From contig CAWFOP010000018.1 in NCBI GenBank assembly GCA_963817465.1, positions 248,001 to 312,000 on the forward strand: DNA of 64,000 nt, given 5' to 3'. The stretch's first letter is position 1. The number at the start of each line of letters is the position of its first letter. Both the position numbers and the translations under genes were made by a program. The notes beneath the pieces are model-generated. The model ran no database searches, was not told where the DNA came from, and worked only from the letters and a program-made list of their open reading frames with translations. The stretch comes from CAMPKL01 sp963817465. GTDB taxonomy: Bacteria; Acidobacteriota; Terriglobia; Bryobacterales; UBA6623. Below are positions 1-9,041 of this stretch, piece after piece.

Positions 1-605
1 GCATGAAGCGCGGCGCCAACGGCGACATCTTCCTCGAGATGATCGAGCGCATGCGCCGCACGATTCCGGACATCGCCATTCGCACCAGCTTCATCGTCGG
101 CTTCCCCGGCGAGACCGACCGCGACTTCGACGAGCTGTGCGCCTTCGTCGAAGCGGCGCAGTTCGATCGCGTCGGCGTGTTCCGCTACTCCGACGACGAG
201 ATCAGCGCAAGCTATCACCTCGACGGCAAAGTCGACGCCGCAACGAACTACAACCGCTATCGTCGCTTGATGTCGCAAGCGCGCAAGATCTCCAAACGCA
301 AGAACCGCGCCTTGGTCGGCAAGCGCTTCCCGATTCTCGTCAGCGGCCCCGCGCAGGAGTCGGATCTGCTGTGGGAAGGACGCATGCAAAGCCAGGCGGA
401 GGAGATCGACGGCAAGACCTATTTGATCGATTTCGAGTGCGCGCCGCCGCAGCCCGGCGACATCGGCGTGGTGCGCATCACGCGTGCGACGGACTATGAT
501 TTGTTCGGCTCGCTCGAGTCGGTTTCACGGCCGCGGCGGGAGTCCGCCGCAACATCCGTGCCGCTGGGCGCCATGTCCGCTGTGCAACTGCCGGTGCTGC
601 AGTAG
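1..605 (+). CDS. rimO: Ribosomal protein S12 methylthiotransferase RimO, 3' part
   Basis: The 5' part lies outside the window; the frame is already open at base 3 and ends at TAG 603-605. RimO is a radical SAM, iron-sulfur enzyme that methylthiolates a conserved aspartate of ribosomal protein S12. The visible 200 residues hold the end of the radical SAM barrel (TSFIVGFPGET near residue 29) and a C-terminal TRAM RNA-binding domain (about 105-172). The stretch FRYSDDEISASY corresponds to the F-x-YS-x-E-E segment of RimO rather than the equivalent MiaB segment, so I prefer RimO over its paralog MiaB. The last 30 residues after TRAM are unconserved. It is followed closely by yacG and pgpA in the same direction, probably one transcript. 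Confidence 0.85.
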   Translation, partial: MKRGANGDIFLEMIERMRRTIPDIAIRTSFIVGFPGETDRDFDELCAFVEAAQFDRVGVFRYSDDEISASYHLDGKVDAATNYNRYRRLMSQARKISKRKNRALVGKRFPILVSGPAQESDLLWEGRMQSQAEEIDGKTYLIDFECAPPQPGDIGVVRITRATDYDLFGSLESVSRPRRESAATSVPLGAMSAVQLPVLQ

Positions 606-625
606 TAAGATCTCGGAAACGTTTC

Positions 626-835
626 GTGAACGCTGTCAGCTCAAACAAGTGCCCGATATGCGGCAAACCCGCATCGCGTAAGGACGCGCACTACCCCTTT
701 TGCAGCGCCCGCTGCAAGACGATCGACTTGGGCGCCTGGGCGGCCGAAGAGTACGTCGTGTCTCGGCCGCTGACCGAGGCTGACGAAAACCTCAATCCGA
801 CCGCCGGAGAAGACCAAGCCTCGCGCGATGAATAA
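626..835 (+). CDS. yacG: YacG-like zinc-binding DNA gyrase inhibitor
   Basis: A 69-residue protein with the compact YacG zinc finger: CPIC near residues 9-12 and CSARC near 26-30, followed by the IDLGAWAAEEY segment typical of the family. In E. coli YacG binds GyrB and inhibits gyrase. Start is GTG at 626; there is no ATG nearby. The stop overlaps the ATG of pgpA (828) by eight bases, implying translational coupling. The C-terminal tail is acidic, as in other YacG proteins. Confidence 0.85.
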   Translation: MNAVSSNKCPICGKPASRKDAHYPFCSARCKTIDLGAWAAEEYVVSRPLTEADENLNPTAGEDQASRDE

Positions 836-1301
836 CCGCCGCCTTGCGCTGGCGCTTGCGAGTTGGGCGGGCGCGGGCTACTTCCCTGTCGCGCCCGGGA
901 CGGTGGGCTCGATTGCCGCCGCCGTGGTCGCCTGGGCCTTGCTGTCCGTCACCGGCTGGCCGGCCTGGACGCTCGCGGGGCTCGCGGTCGCGTTGTGCCC
1001 GGCGGCCGCCTGGGCTTCGCGCATCGCCGAGGAGTCGTGCGGGCGCGAAGATCCCGGCTTCATCGTGGTGGATGAAGTGGTCGGCCAGTGGCTGTCCCTG
1101 GCGCTCATCGATCCCTCCAATTGGAAGCACTGGGTCGCGGCCGTCGCGCTGTTTCGCGTGTTCGATATCACGAAGCCGCCGCCGCTGCGACGCCTCGAAA
1201 AACTGCCTCGCGGATGGGGCGTGGTGGCCGACGACGCCGCCGCCGGGCTGTACGCTATGATGACGTTTGCATTGGCTAACTCGCTCGCCGCTCCCTTCTG
1301 A
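828..1301 (+). CDS. pgpA: Phosphatidylglycerophosphatase A
   Basis: A 157-residue integral membrane phosphatase that converts phosphatidylglycerophosphate to phosphatidylglycerol in the inner membrane. The PgpA signature is clear: an N-terminal G-YFPVAPGTVGS segment, the FIVVDEVVGQW motif in the middle, and FRVFDITKPPP towards the C-terminus, separated by hydrophobic helices. Length matches the family. ATG 828 overlaps the end of yacG, so the two are probably translated together. Confidence 0.92.
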   Translation: MNNRRLALALASWAGAGYFPVAPGTVGSIAAAVVAWALLSVTGWPAWTLAGLAVALCPAAAWASRIAEESCGREDPGFIVVDEVVGQWLSLALIDPSNWKHWVAAVALFRVFDITKPPPLRRLEKLPRGWGVVADDAAAGLYAMMTFALANSLAAPF

Positions 1302-1325
1302 GCCGGGTTGGGGACCCCCAATTTT

Positions 1326-2357
1326 ATGAGCGCCCGATCGACCGATAAGGAATCCCATCCGGAGATTCTGAGCCTTCATCCTCGTGCCGCGATCGCCGGC
1401 GGCGACTTCGAAATTCGGGGCAGCGCGCTGTCTCCGGACGACGGCCGGCAGCCCGTCGTGCGCTTTGGGGACGTCGCGGGACGGCTGGTGATCGGGGGCA
1501 GCGATCGTGTCGTCGTTCGCGTGCCGGCCGAGGCCGTCGAATCCCAGCTTACGCTCGAATACAACGGCTCGAAAGCGGGGCCGCAACCTTGCTCGGTGGG
1601 CGTCGTCATCGCCGAAAATCTGCATCCCGTCGCGAATCCGGCGGTCGATGCGGAAGGCAACGTCTACACGACTCGCAGCGGCTCGCGCGGCGAATCCGTG
1701 CCGGTTTCGGTTTTCAAGATCGACACGAACAACAACGTTCGCCCCTTCGTGTCTGAAATCGTAAATCCCACCGGCCTGCTGATCGACGCCGGAGGCAACT
1801 TGCTCATCTCGGCGCGCAATGACGGGACGGTCTACACCGTCGCGCCCGACGGCCAATTGAGCGTCTACGCCGAGGGCATGGGCGTGGCGACCGGCCTGGC
1901 GGCGGACCTGGAAGGGGACGTCTACGTGGGCGACCGCACGGGTACGATCTTCAAGATCGCGCAAGACCGCCAGATTTTCGTCTTCGCGACGCTCGAGCCT
2001 TCGATCGCCGCTTATCACCTGGCCTTCGGACCCGACGGCTTGCTCTATGTCACGGGCCCGACGACGTCGAGCTTCGATTGCATTCACCGCGTCGATCCGA
2101 GCGGCGACGTCGAGGAATGGCTGCGCGGGTTCGGACGGCCGCAGGGCCTCGCCTTCGATCCCGAGGGCCGGCTCTACGTGGCGGCTTCGTACCGCGGCCA
2201 CAAAGGCGTCTTTCGCGTCGACCCGAATCAAAACGTCGAACAGGTCGTCTCCGGTCCCGGCATCGTCGGCATGGCCTTCTTGCCCTCCGGCGACATGGTC
2301 GTCACCACCAACAGCAACGTTTACCGGATCTCGACCGCCGGCTGGGCGAGCGCCTGA
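1326..2357 (+). CDS. IPT/TIG plus NHL-type beta-propeller protein
   Basis: About 343 residues. The first ~95 residues look like an IPT/TIG immunoglobulin-like domain (LHPRAAIAGGDFEIRGSAL). The rest is a series of six-bladed NHL/SMP-30-type repeats, each with a pattern like P-x-G-L-x-x-D-x-x-G-x-L-Y-V. No signal peptide or catalytic residues are evident, so it is probably a binding or scaffold protein; its ligand cannot be told. I chose ATG 1326 because GGGGA at 1309-1313 sits at ribosome-binding distance; an in-frame TTG at 1308 is the alternative. It lies between pgpA and cinA in one direction. Confidence 0.7.
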   Translation: MSARSTDKESHPEILSLHPRAAIAGGDFEIRGSALSPDDGRQPVVRFGDVAGRLVIGGSDRVVVRVPAEAVESQLTLEYNGSKAGPQPCSVGVVIAENLHPVANPAVDAEGNVYTTRSGSRGESVPVSVFKIDTNNNVRPFVSEIVNPTGLLIDAGGNLLISARNDGTVYTVAPDGQLSVYAEGMGVATGLAADLEGDVYVGDRTGTIFKIAQDRQIFVFATLEPSIAAYHLAFGPDGLLYVTGPTTSSFDCIHRVDPSGDVEEWLRGFGRPQGLAFDPEGRLYVAASYRGHKGVFRVDPNQNVEQVVSGPGIVGMAFLPSGDMVVTTNSNVYRISTAGWASA

Positions 2358-2370
2358 AGCACCGCCTTAG

Positions 2371-3613
2371 ATGGAAGCCGAAATCATAGCCGTCGGCTCT
2401 GAGCTGCTCACTCCGGCCCGCGTCGACACGAATTCGCTCTGGCTCACCGACCGCCTCAACCGGCGGGGGATCGAGGTTGTGCGCAAGACGGTCGTCGGCG
2501 ACGATCGCGAGCGCCTCGCGCAGCAGATCAAACGCAGCCGAGAGGGCGCGAAGGTCGTCATCCTCACCGGCGGCCTCGGTCCGACGCTCGACGACTTGAC
2601 CCGCGAGTGCGCCGCCGACGCCACCGGACGGGAGCTGATCTTTCACCCGGAGGTCGTCGACTGGATCGCCGAGCGTTTTTCTCGTTTCGGGCGGCAGATG
2701 ACCGAGAACAACAGGCGCCAAGCGTATTGCCTCGACGGCGCCGAGCTGTTGGCCAACCCGAACGGCACCGCCCCAGGCCAATACCTCGAGGACGAGCAGG
2801 GCATCCTGATGCTCCTCCCCGGCCCGCCCCGCGAGCTGAAACCGATGTTCCTCGACCACTGCGAACCGCGGCTCGACAAGCTGCCGTCACCCTGGAGCTA
2901 CTGCACGGTCTCGCTGCGCATCGCGGGCATGGGCGAGTCGGACGTCGACCATCGCATCGGGCCGATCTACTCCGCCGAGACGCGCGCCGCGACGACGATC
3001 TTGGCGTCGCCCGGCGAGATTCAATTGCATGTCCGCGGGCGCGCCAAGACAATCGATGAGGCTCGCGAAATCGCCGTAGCGGTGGCTCACAAAGTCGCCG
3101 ACGAGTTGGGCGATCACGTCTATACGTGGAAGGACGAGCCGCTCGAAGCGGTGATCGGGGAGCGACTGCGGGAAAAAGGTCTGAAGCTTGCGCTAGCCGA
3201 GAGCTGCACCGGCGGCATGCTGGCCGAGCGCATCACGTCGATCCCGGGCAGCTCGGATTATTTCGAAGGAAGCTTCGTGACCTACAGCGATCACGCCAAG
3301 ACGGACTGGCTCGCGGTCGACGCCGCAGCGATAAAGAGCACACAGCCGTCAGCGAAGAAGTCGCTCGCTCCATGGCGGAACAGCGCGCGACAGTGCGGGA
3401 GGCAAAGGTAAAGCCGTCGGCCTCGCCATCACCGGTTATGCCGGCCCGGCGGGAGGCGAGGACGGCACGCCGGCCGGCACGGTGTTCCTCGCTCTCGCGG
3501 ACGGCGGAGACACCGTCGTCAAGCAACGCAAGTTCGTGGGCGACCGCGACCGCGTCCGAGTCCTCGCCACGCAAACCGCACTCGACATGCTGAGACGCCG
3601 GTTGGCAGTGTGA
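2371..3613 (+). CDS. cinA: CinA-family protein (NMN amidohydrolase domain), two frameshifts
   Basis: The N-terminal molybdopterin-binding-like domain runs from GSELL near residue 8 through LTGGLGPTLDD. The C-terminal CinA/PncC domain, which hydrolyses NMN to nicotinate mononucleotide in the family, starts at LAESCTGGMLA near residue 275. The first frame ends prematurely at 3411. Homologous sequence continues in a second frame (EHTAVSEEVARSMAE) and then in a third from about 3392 (GKAVGLAITGYAGPAGGEDG) to TGA 3611-3613. Two one-base losses, near 3332-3340 and 3385-3392, explain this. Rejoined, the protein is about 415 residues, the normal CinA length. Either sequence errors or a recent pseudogene. 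Confidence 0.8.
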
Positions 3614-4079
3614 TCAGGCGTACTTCCTGACGTGAGTCTCAGGCACGGGGCACGCTTGGCGGTTATTTTTTGGCGGCGCTCGACTTTCTGGGACCGCCGC
3701 GGGAGGCGATTAACGGTACGGGCCTTCGGACGTTCCGATGGGTTTGTCCTGGGCCGGGACGGGCTTTGCCTGACCTTTTTCGACCGATTGAATCGGAACG
3801 GCCAATGTCGCTTCGCGCGAAGCGTTGTCAACGGCGTCGATAACGATCAGAGCGCCCGCCGCCAGCACGGCGAACACAAGAACCCAAAACAACCATTTTC
3901 CTGTTCGCGTTCCCGGTTCCGGGTGCGTGGCGAGAGGTGTCGGATCCATCAACCGGTGGACACGCCGCCCGTGCCGTTCGTTTCCTTACGCCCGCCGCGA
4001 GGGTTATCATTCTTCGAAAAGCGTCTCGCTGTCAGTCGGGGTAACAGAGGCGCCCCGCGGCGGCATCGAACAGCAAGCT
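3614..4079. other. Gap between cinA and the metallopeptidase
   Basis: This 466-base interval has no conserved gene. It contains one plausible small minus-strand membrane protein (3710-3952) and, before the metallopeptidase, a TATCAT box near 4004 that could be a -10 element. I see no RNA gene or repeat in it. Confidence 0.4.
3710..3952 (-). CDS. Small single-pass membrane protein, unknown
   Basis: An 80-residue open frame with a polar N-terminus (about 20 residues), one strongly hydrophobic segment (KWLFWVLVFAVLAAGALIVI, about 19-38), and a polar, probably periplasmic tail. That layout suggests a real membrane-anchored peptide, but no family is recognised and no good ribosome-binding site precedes the tandem ATG codons. 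It would be transcribed divergently from the metallopeptidase at 4080. Confidence 0.4.
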   Translation of the reverse strand: MMDPTPLATHPEPGTRTGKWLFWVLVFAVLAAGALIVIDAVDNASREATLAVPIQSVEKGQAKPVPAQDKPIGTSEGPYR

Positions 4080-5234
4080 ATGAAGCTCTTCCAATGTCAA
4101 CGCTGCGGCCAACTGATCTACTTCGAAAATACGTTGTGCGTCAGTTGCGGTTCCGGCCTTGGCTACTTGCCCGAGCGCACCGCTCTGAGCGCGCTGGACC
4201 CGGCGAGCGGAGATAGCTGGCAGGCGCTCGCCGACCCCGGCCGCCAGTTGCGGTACTGCGCCAATTTCTCCCGCCGGGCGTGCAACTGGATGGTTGACGC
4301 CGGCGCGGGCTATGACTACTGCATCGCTTGCCGCCTCAATCGCACGGTGCCCAACCTGGCCGGTCCCGGCCAACTGCGGGCCTGGCTGCAACTCGAGACG
4401 GCGAAGCATCGGCTGGTCTATTCGCTGTTGCGCTTGGGTCTGCCTCTCACGCCGAAGGCGGAGGACGATCAATTCGGCCTCGCCTTCGACTTCCTCTCCG
4501 AGTACGGGATCTCGAACGGCCCCGTCTTCACGGGACATTCCGACGGCGTCATCACGATCAACGCCTCGGAAGCCGATCCGGCCGAGCGCGAAAGCCGGCG
4601 GTCGCATCTGGACGAACCGTATCGCACGCTGCTAGGCCATTTTCGACACGAGATCGGCCACTACTACTGGGATCGGCTGGTCCGCAATCAGCCCCCGCTC
4701 GACGGCTTTCGGAACCTGTTCGGAGACGAAAGGTTGGACTATGGGTCGGCCCTGGCGAACCATCACTCCGGCGGCCCGCCGCCGGAATGGCATACGCGAT
4801 TCGTCACCGCCTATGCGTCCTCGCACCCGTGGGAAGACTGGGCGGAGACGTGGGCGCACTATCTGCACATGGTGGATTCGCTCGAAACCGCTTACGGCTT
4901 CGGGCTCGCAGTCACGCCGAAAGCCAAGGACCGGCCCGATCTGGAAGCGACGCCGGACTTCGACCCTTACCGCGAGCGTGACTTCCAACGCATGATCGAC
5001 GCTTGGCTGCCGCTGACCTACGCGGTGAACAGCTTGAATCGTTCGATGGGGCAGCCGGACCTTTACCCGTTCGTGCTGCCGCCGCCCGCCGTCGACAAAC
5101 TCCGGTTCGTCCACGAGTTGGTTCGACGAACAAACGGCTCTCAGCGACCCTCGGACGCCGCCAGCTCCGTCGAGAACAGCAACGCCATGGCGCCGCCGCG
5201 GTCGTCCTTGCCGAGTATCGCTTCACGATCGTAA
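4080..5234 (+). CDS. Putative zinc-binding metallopeptidase (DUF2248-like)
   Basis: 384 residues. The N-terminus is a zinc ribbon (C6, C9, C20, C23), and a second cysteine set follows (C60, C68, C81, C84). The centre carries the gluzincin motif HEIGH (H190, E191, H194), with acidic candidates for the third metal ligand in the WEDWAETWAHYLHM segment. This architecture matches the family annotated as putative zinc-binding metallopeptidase (PF10005); no substrate is known. No signal peptide, so probably cytoplasmic. ATG 4080 is chosen because the conserved zinc ribbon begins at once. Its 3' end overlaps the convergent GH105-like gene by 94 bases. Confidence 0.8.
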   Translation: MKLFQCQRCGQLIYFENTLCVSCGSGLGYLPERTALSALDPASGDSWQALADPGRQLRYCANFSRRACNWMVDAGAGYDYCIACRLNRTVPNLAGPGQLRAWLQLETAKHRLVYSLLRLGLPLTPKAEDDQFGLAFDFLSEYGISNGPVFTGHSDGVITINASEADPAERESRRSHLDEPYRTLLGHFRHEIGHYYWDRLVRNQPPLDGFRNLFGDERLDYGSALANHHSGGPPPEWHTRFVTAYASSHPWEDWAETWAHYLHMVDSLETAYGFGLAVTPKAKDRPDLEATPDFDPYRERDFQRMIDAWLPLTYAVNSLNRSMGQPDLYPFVLPPPAVDKLRFVHELVRRTNGSQRPSDAASSVENSNAMAPPRSSLPSIASRS

Positions 5235-6850
5235 TAGGCGCGCAGGCTCTCTTGCTTGCCGGTCGAGCGGCAGACGTCGACGAGTGATCCGTCCGCGGCG
5301 ACGCGCGCCTTTACGCCCTGCCACGCCGCGGCGATGGGGCGATCGAACTCCGCGGCGGGCAGCCAGCCGCGAGCGACGCCGCGCTGCATCGCGAAACCGA
5401 TCATCGACGTGGCGGTGAGCTCGCGATAGCTCTCGGGATGGTCGATGACTTGATGCCACATGCCGGTCGCGTCCTGATGCGGCAAGAGGGCGCGCATGTG
5501 CTTTTGGAAGTCGGCGAGCATCTCTTCCCTGCCCGGGTAGCCGTCGGGGATTTCCGACAAGGCCCAGGCGAGGCCGAGCGCCGGAAAGCCGTTGCCTCGG
5601 CCCCAAGCGGCTTCGTCGAGGGGCGAATGGCGGTAGAGGCCGTCGTCGCGCCAGTCCAGCTTTTGCATGAAGCGCATGTGACGCAGCGCCATGTCGAAGT
5701 AGCGCTTGTCGCCCGTCAGCGCCCCAACCTGAGCCAAGATCGCGCAGCCCATGAAAACCGAGTCGCTCATTTCGTTGTGGAACGGCATGGACTCCTGCAT
5801 CGAGCCGTCGGCATTGAAGCCGAGGTCGGCGGCGCGCTTGGCCAACGCCAGGTAGCGGCCGTCGCCGGTCGCTTTGGCCAATTCACCAAAGATCAAATGC
5901 CCCGGCAGATGACTGCTGGTCGGCTTGTCGGTGAGCGTGGACGCGCCGTCGAGGTAGGGCTTGACGATGCGCTGGACGTCGGCCAGCGGGGCGTCGTCAT
6001 TGGTCAGCGCCCCCAGACGCAGTCGGCCGATGAGGGCGAGCGCGGGAATGTAGACGACGCTGTCGAGCTGATGCCCGTAGACGCGCCGCCAGCTGGCGCG
6101 CAACCTCGAGCGGCTTGCGGGCCAGACGCTTGGTGATTTCCTGGTGCGCCGGGGACGGCCCAAGCGCGCGGATGAGGTCGAAATTGTCGCTCAAGACCGC
6201 GGCGAGGTCTTCGTCGCCCGTGACCTCGACGCGCAGCGCCGGGATGACGCCGACATCCGTCGGGGCGTGGGCGGCAAGCGACGCGGTGAGCGATCCTGCG
6301 GGGCCGCCTGTTGCGCTCCCAGCTTCGCGGCGAGCCGGTCGAGTTGCGGCAGGCTCGAACGCAGCCAGCGGTACTGCTCGCCTTTGGCGATCTCGATCAC
6401 CAGGTCCGGCGCGTCGAGACCGATCCAACGCCACAGGTATTGCTTTTCCGGGTCGGTCGGGGAAAGGTAGGAGGGCCCCTCCGGCGGATAGCCCATCGCG
6501 GGATCTCCGCCCGCGCCGTTGCCCGGGCCGCGGCCCCAGCCGTCGGGATTCACGACCGGCACGACGGAGGCTTGCACGCCGGAGGCGCCCCAAAGCTTCA
6601 TCGCGGCGTCGACTGACTCGGGCGAACCGTCCAGGCCGGCGACCACGAGCACGCGCGGCGTCTTGTCGGCGGGGTCGAGGTCTTTCGCTCGCAACAAAGC
6701 CGGGATCGGCGTGCCGGCGCGCGTGACTCCAATCGAGGTCTTGATCGCGTCGCCGCCGCCCGCCGATTCGACCAGGTCATGCACCCTTTCGGCGGGGGTT
6801 TGGGCCAACAACGCCGCGGGAAACAGGAGAAAAACCAGCCAACGGGACAT
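5141..6850 (-). CDS. GH105/GH88-like unsaturated glycuronyl hydrolase with N-terminal M14-like domain, two frameshifts
   Basis: Signal peptide at the start (MSRWLVFLLFPAALLAQ), so exported. Residues ~20-190 resemble an M14 carboxypeptidase fold (SIGVTRAGTPIPALL, then NPDGWGRGPG), but the usual His-x-x-Glu position reads AGLDGSPE, so the zinc site looks lost. The remainder is an (alpha/alpha)6 hydrolase with features of GH105 enzymes that remove unsaturated uronic acid from rhamnogalacturonan fragments (FHNEMSDSVFMG, WGRGNGFPALGLAWAL, MWHQVIDHPES). The reading frame breaks near 6300 (a GGGG run) and near 6100; one-base corrections give about 570 residues. It is divergent from the pectate lyase at 6950, which supports a pectin role. 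Confidence 0.75.
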
Positions 6851-6949
6851 CGCGGGCATCTTAGCGCGTTGCCGCCCCCGCAAGTTCTTGTCCCTTGTCC
6901 CTTATCCCCCGCCCCCCGTCCCTGCCCCGTCTACAATGGTCGCGGCGTC

Positions 6950-8599
6950 ATGCGACTGGTCATCCCTCTCCTCCTGCTCACCGTTCCCGCCTCGCTGGGA
7001 GCTCAAACCCGCGAGCAAGCGCTCGACGCCATGCGCAAAGCGGCGAAGTTCTTTCGCGAGCAGGTTTCGACCGAAGGCGGCTACCACTATCGCTACGCCG
7101 CGGACTTGAGCTTCGGCCGCTCGGAACACGCGATAGGGCCGACGCAAGTCAGCGTGCAGCGCGAGGGCACGCCGAGCGTCGCCATGGCGTACCTGGAAGC
7201 CTGGCAGGCCACCGGCGACCGCGTCTTTCTCGACTGCGCGGCCGACGCGGCGCGCGCCTTGGTCCGCGGGCAGTTGTGCTCGGGAGGCTGGCCTTACGTC
7301 ATCGAATTCGACCGGGCCAAGCGGGACGAGATCGTGTATCGCGCCGACGGGCTGTGCGACAAGCGGGAGTCGACCGACTATACGACTTTCGACGACAACG
7401 TGAGCCAGGCGGCGATGCGGCTGATGATGCGGGTCGATCGCGCGCTCGCCTTCAAGGACGCCGCCATCCACGAGGCGACCTTGGCCGCGCTCGACGGATT
7501 GCTCGAAGCGCAATACCCCAACGGCGCCTGGCCGCAACGGTTCGTGGAGCTGCCGGACATGCGTGAGAGGCCCGTGCTCGCAGCCTCGTACCCCGAGACA
7601 TGGCCGCGGAAGTGGCCGGATCTCGACTATCGCGATTACTACACGCTCAACGACAACTCGCTGGCCGACATCATCGACGCCTATCTCGAGGCGTATCGCA
7701 TTTACGGCGACGAGCGCTACCTGGCGGCGGCGAAGCGCGGCGGCGAGTTCTGCATCCGTGCGCAGATGCCCGATCCGCAGCCCGCTTGGGCGCAACAGTA
7801 CGACCGCGAGATGCACCCGGCGTGGGCCCGCCGGTTCGAACCGCCTTCGGTAACGGGCGGCGAATCGCAGAGCGTGATGCGCATCCTGCTGACGCTCTAT
7901 CGCGAGACCGGCGAGAAGCGCTTCCTGAAGCCGATCCCGCGCGCGCTCGAATATCTCGAGGCGTCGGCGATCGAACCCGCGCCCAACGACCCGCCGCGCA
8001 AGCTTCGCACCTGCCCGCCGGAGTCGCGGTGCCTGGCGCGGTTCTACGAGCTCCGCACCAACAAGCCGTTGTTCGTCACCAAAGGCGACATGATCAACGC
8101 CCCCGGTCTGGGATCGTTGCGGCCCAACGGCTACGAGTTGTCATACGACGGAACGAACGGCATCCAACACTACAATCTGTGGTCGAACGGCGACGACCTC
8201 GACGCGATCGAGGCGTCCTATCGCGAGCTGCAGTCGGCGCCGACCGCCTCCGTTCGCCGCCCTGGGGAGTTGCACGGGCTCTCGCCTTGGCGCGAGCCGA
8301 AGCAAGCGCCGCTCGACCGCGCCGCCCTGGCCCAACGGGCCGCGGGGGTTCTATCCGCCATGGACGGCCGCGGCGCGTGGGTGGAGGAGGGCTTCGCCGG
8401 CCGCGAGGATCACGTGATCGGCGTCTACGCGGCGGAGCCGATGGTGATTCGAATCGGCGGCAAGCTGATCCCGTTGCCCGAAGACGCCCGGGTCGACGTA
8501 TTCCGCGGACCCGCCCCGACCGTGGAGCGCATGATCGTCTCGGCGACGTTCGCGAAGAACCTCGAGGTTCTGGCGCGATTCGTCCAGTCGCTGGACTAG
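6950..8599 (+). CDS. Pectate lyase, PL10-like (pectic acid lyase)
   Basis: About 549 residues with a signal peptide (MRLVIPLLLLTVPASLGAQ), so periplasmic or secreted. The central region shows the PL10 pattern: ESTDYTTFDDN, QYPNGAWPQRF, YTLNDNSLADIIDAYLEAY and a conserved C-terminal SRCLARFYELRTNKPLF. PL10 enzymes cleave polygalacturonate by beta-elimination in a toroid fold. The last ~100 residues are an extra tail. ATG 6950 immediately precedes the signal peptide; upstream in-frame sequence is pyrimidine-rich and not protein-like. Divergent from the GH105-like gene across a 99-base intergenic region, consistent with shared control. Confidence 0.85.
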   Translation: MRLVIPLLLLTVPASLGAQTREQALDAMRKAAKFFREQVSTEGGYHYRYAADLSFGRSEHAIGPTQVSVQREGTPSVAMAYLEAWQATGDRVFLDCAADAARALVRGQLCSGGWPYVIEFDRAKRDEIVYRADGLCDKRESTDYTTFDDNVSQAAMRLMMRVDRALAFKDAAIHEATLAALDGLLEAQYPNGAWPQRFVELPDMRERPVLAASYPETWPRKWPDLDYRDYYTLNDNSLADIIDAYLEAYRIYGDERYLAAAKRGGEFCIRAQMPDPQPAWAQQYDREMHPAWARRFEPPSVTGGESQSVMRILLTLYRETGEKRFLKPIPRALEYLEASAIEPAPNDPPRKLRTCPPESRCLARFYELRTNKPLFVTKGDMINAPGLGSLRPNGYELSYDGTNGIQHYNLWSNGDDLDAIEASYRELQSAPTASVRRPGELHGLSPWREPKQAPLDRAALAQRAAGVLSAMDGRGAWVEEGFAGREDHVIGVYAAEPMVIRIGGKLIPLPEDARVDVFRGPAPTVERMIVSATFAKNLEVLARFVQSLD

Positions 8600-8614
8600 G
8601 GCGACAAAGGGCGG

Positions 8615-9010
8615 CTAGCCGGTCGCGGGAGCCGACGCTCGCTGGAGACTTTGGAGCTCGAGCAGCAGTCGCAGCTCGGGGCGCGGCAAGCGGAAGCGTT
8701 TCGCCGTGGCCGCCGGGTCGGCGCCGGCGCGGATACTACGGACGGCCTCACGGCGACGCTGACCGCGGCCGTTGCGCTTTTCGCCGGAGCCGTCGAGCCG
8801 GTTCAGCCGATTCTCGAGCACGCTGACCGCCTCTTCGAAACGCGTCAGCAGCGAACAGCGGTTGGCTTGCTCAAGAGCCAGCCGGCGGCGCAGCTCGGCC
8901 GTCTTGCGACCGAAGCGCCAGGCCAGCAAGAAAAGGCCGAGCTGCAGGTAGGCGAGAGCGGCGAGGGCGGCGATCGTCTCGAGAGGGAGACTGGAAAAGA
9001 TGTCTTGCAT
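8615..9010 (-). CDS. DUF2802-like membrane protein at the end of the flagellar operon
   Basis: 131 residues: an N-terminal membrane helix (about 8-32, LETIAALAALAYLQLGLFLL), a charged coiled-coil segment (about 35-75), and a C-terminal helical domain (REAVRSIRAGADPAATAKRF then PELRLLLELQ) that follows the DUF2802 pattern seen at the ends of flagellar and chemotaxis operons. Function unknown; a single-pass FliO-like role is a weaker alternative based only on topology and position after fliN. Starts 31 bases after fliN on the same strand. Confidence 0.6.
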   Translation of the reverse strand: MQDIFSSLPLETIAALAALAYLQLGLFLLAWRFGRKTAELRRRLALEQANRCSLLTRFEEAVSVLENRLNRLDGSGEKRNGRGQRRREAVRSIRAGADPAATAKRFRLPRPELRLLLELQSLQRASAPATG

Positions 9011-9041
9011 GGTCTTGCCGTTGGACTTCCGAGCGTTGGTT

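Noticed and set aside
792..2231. Minus-strand open frame of 479 codons
   Set aside because: Antisense shadow of pgpA and the NHL-type gene; Arg/Ala-rich with no domain pattern.
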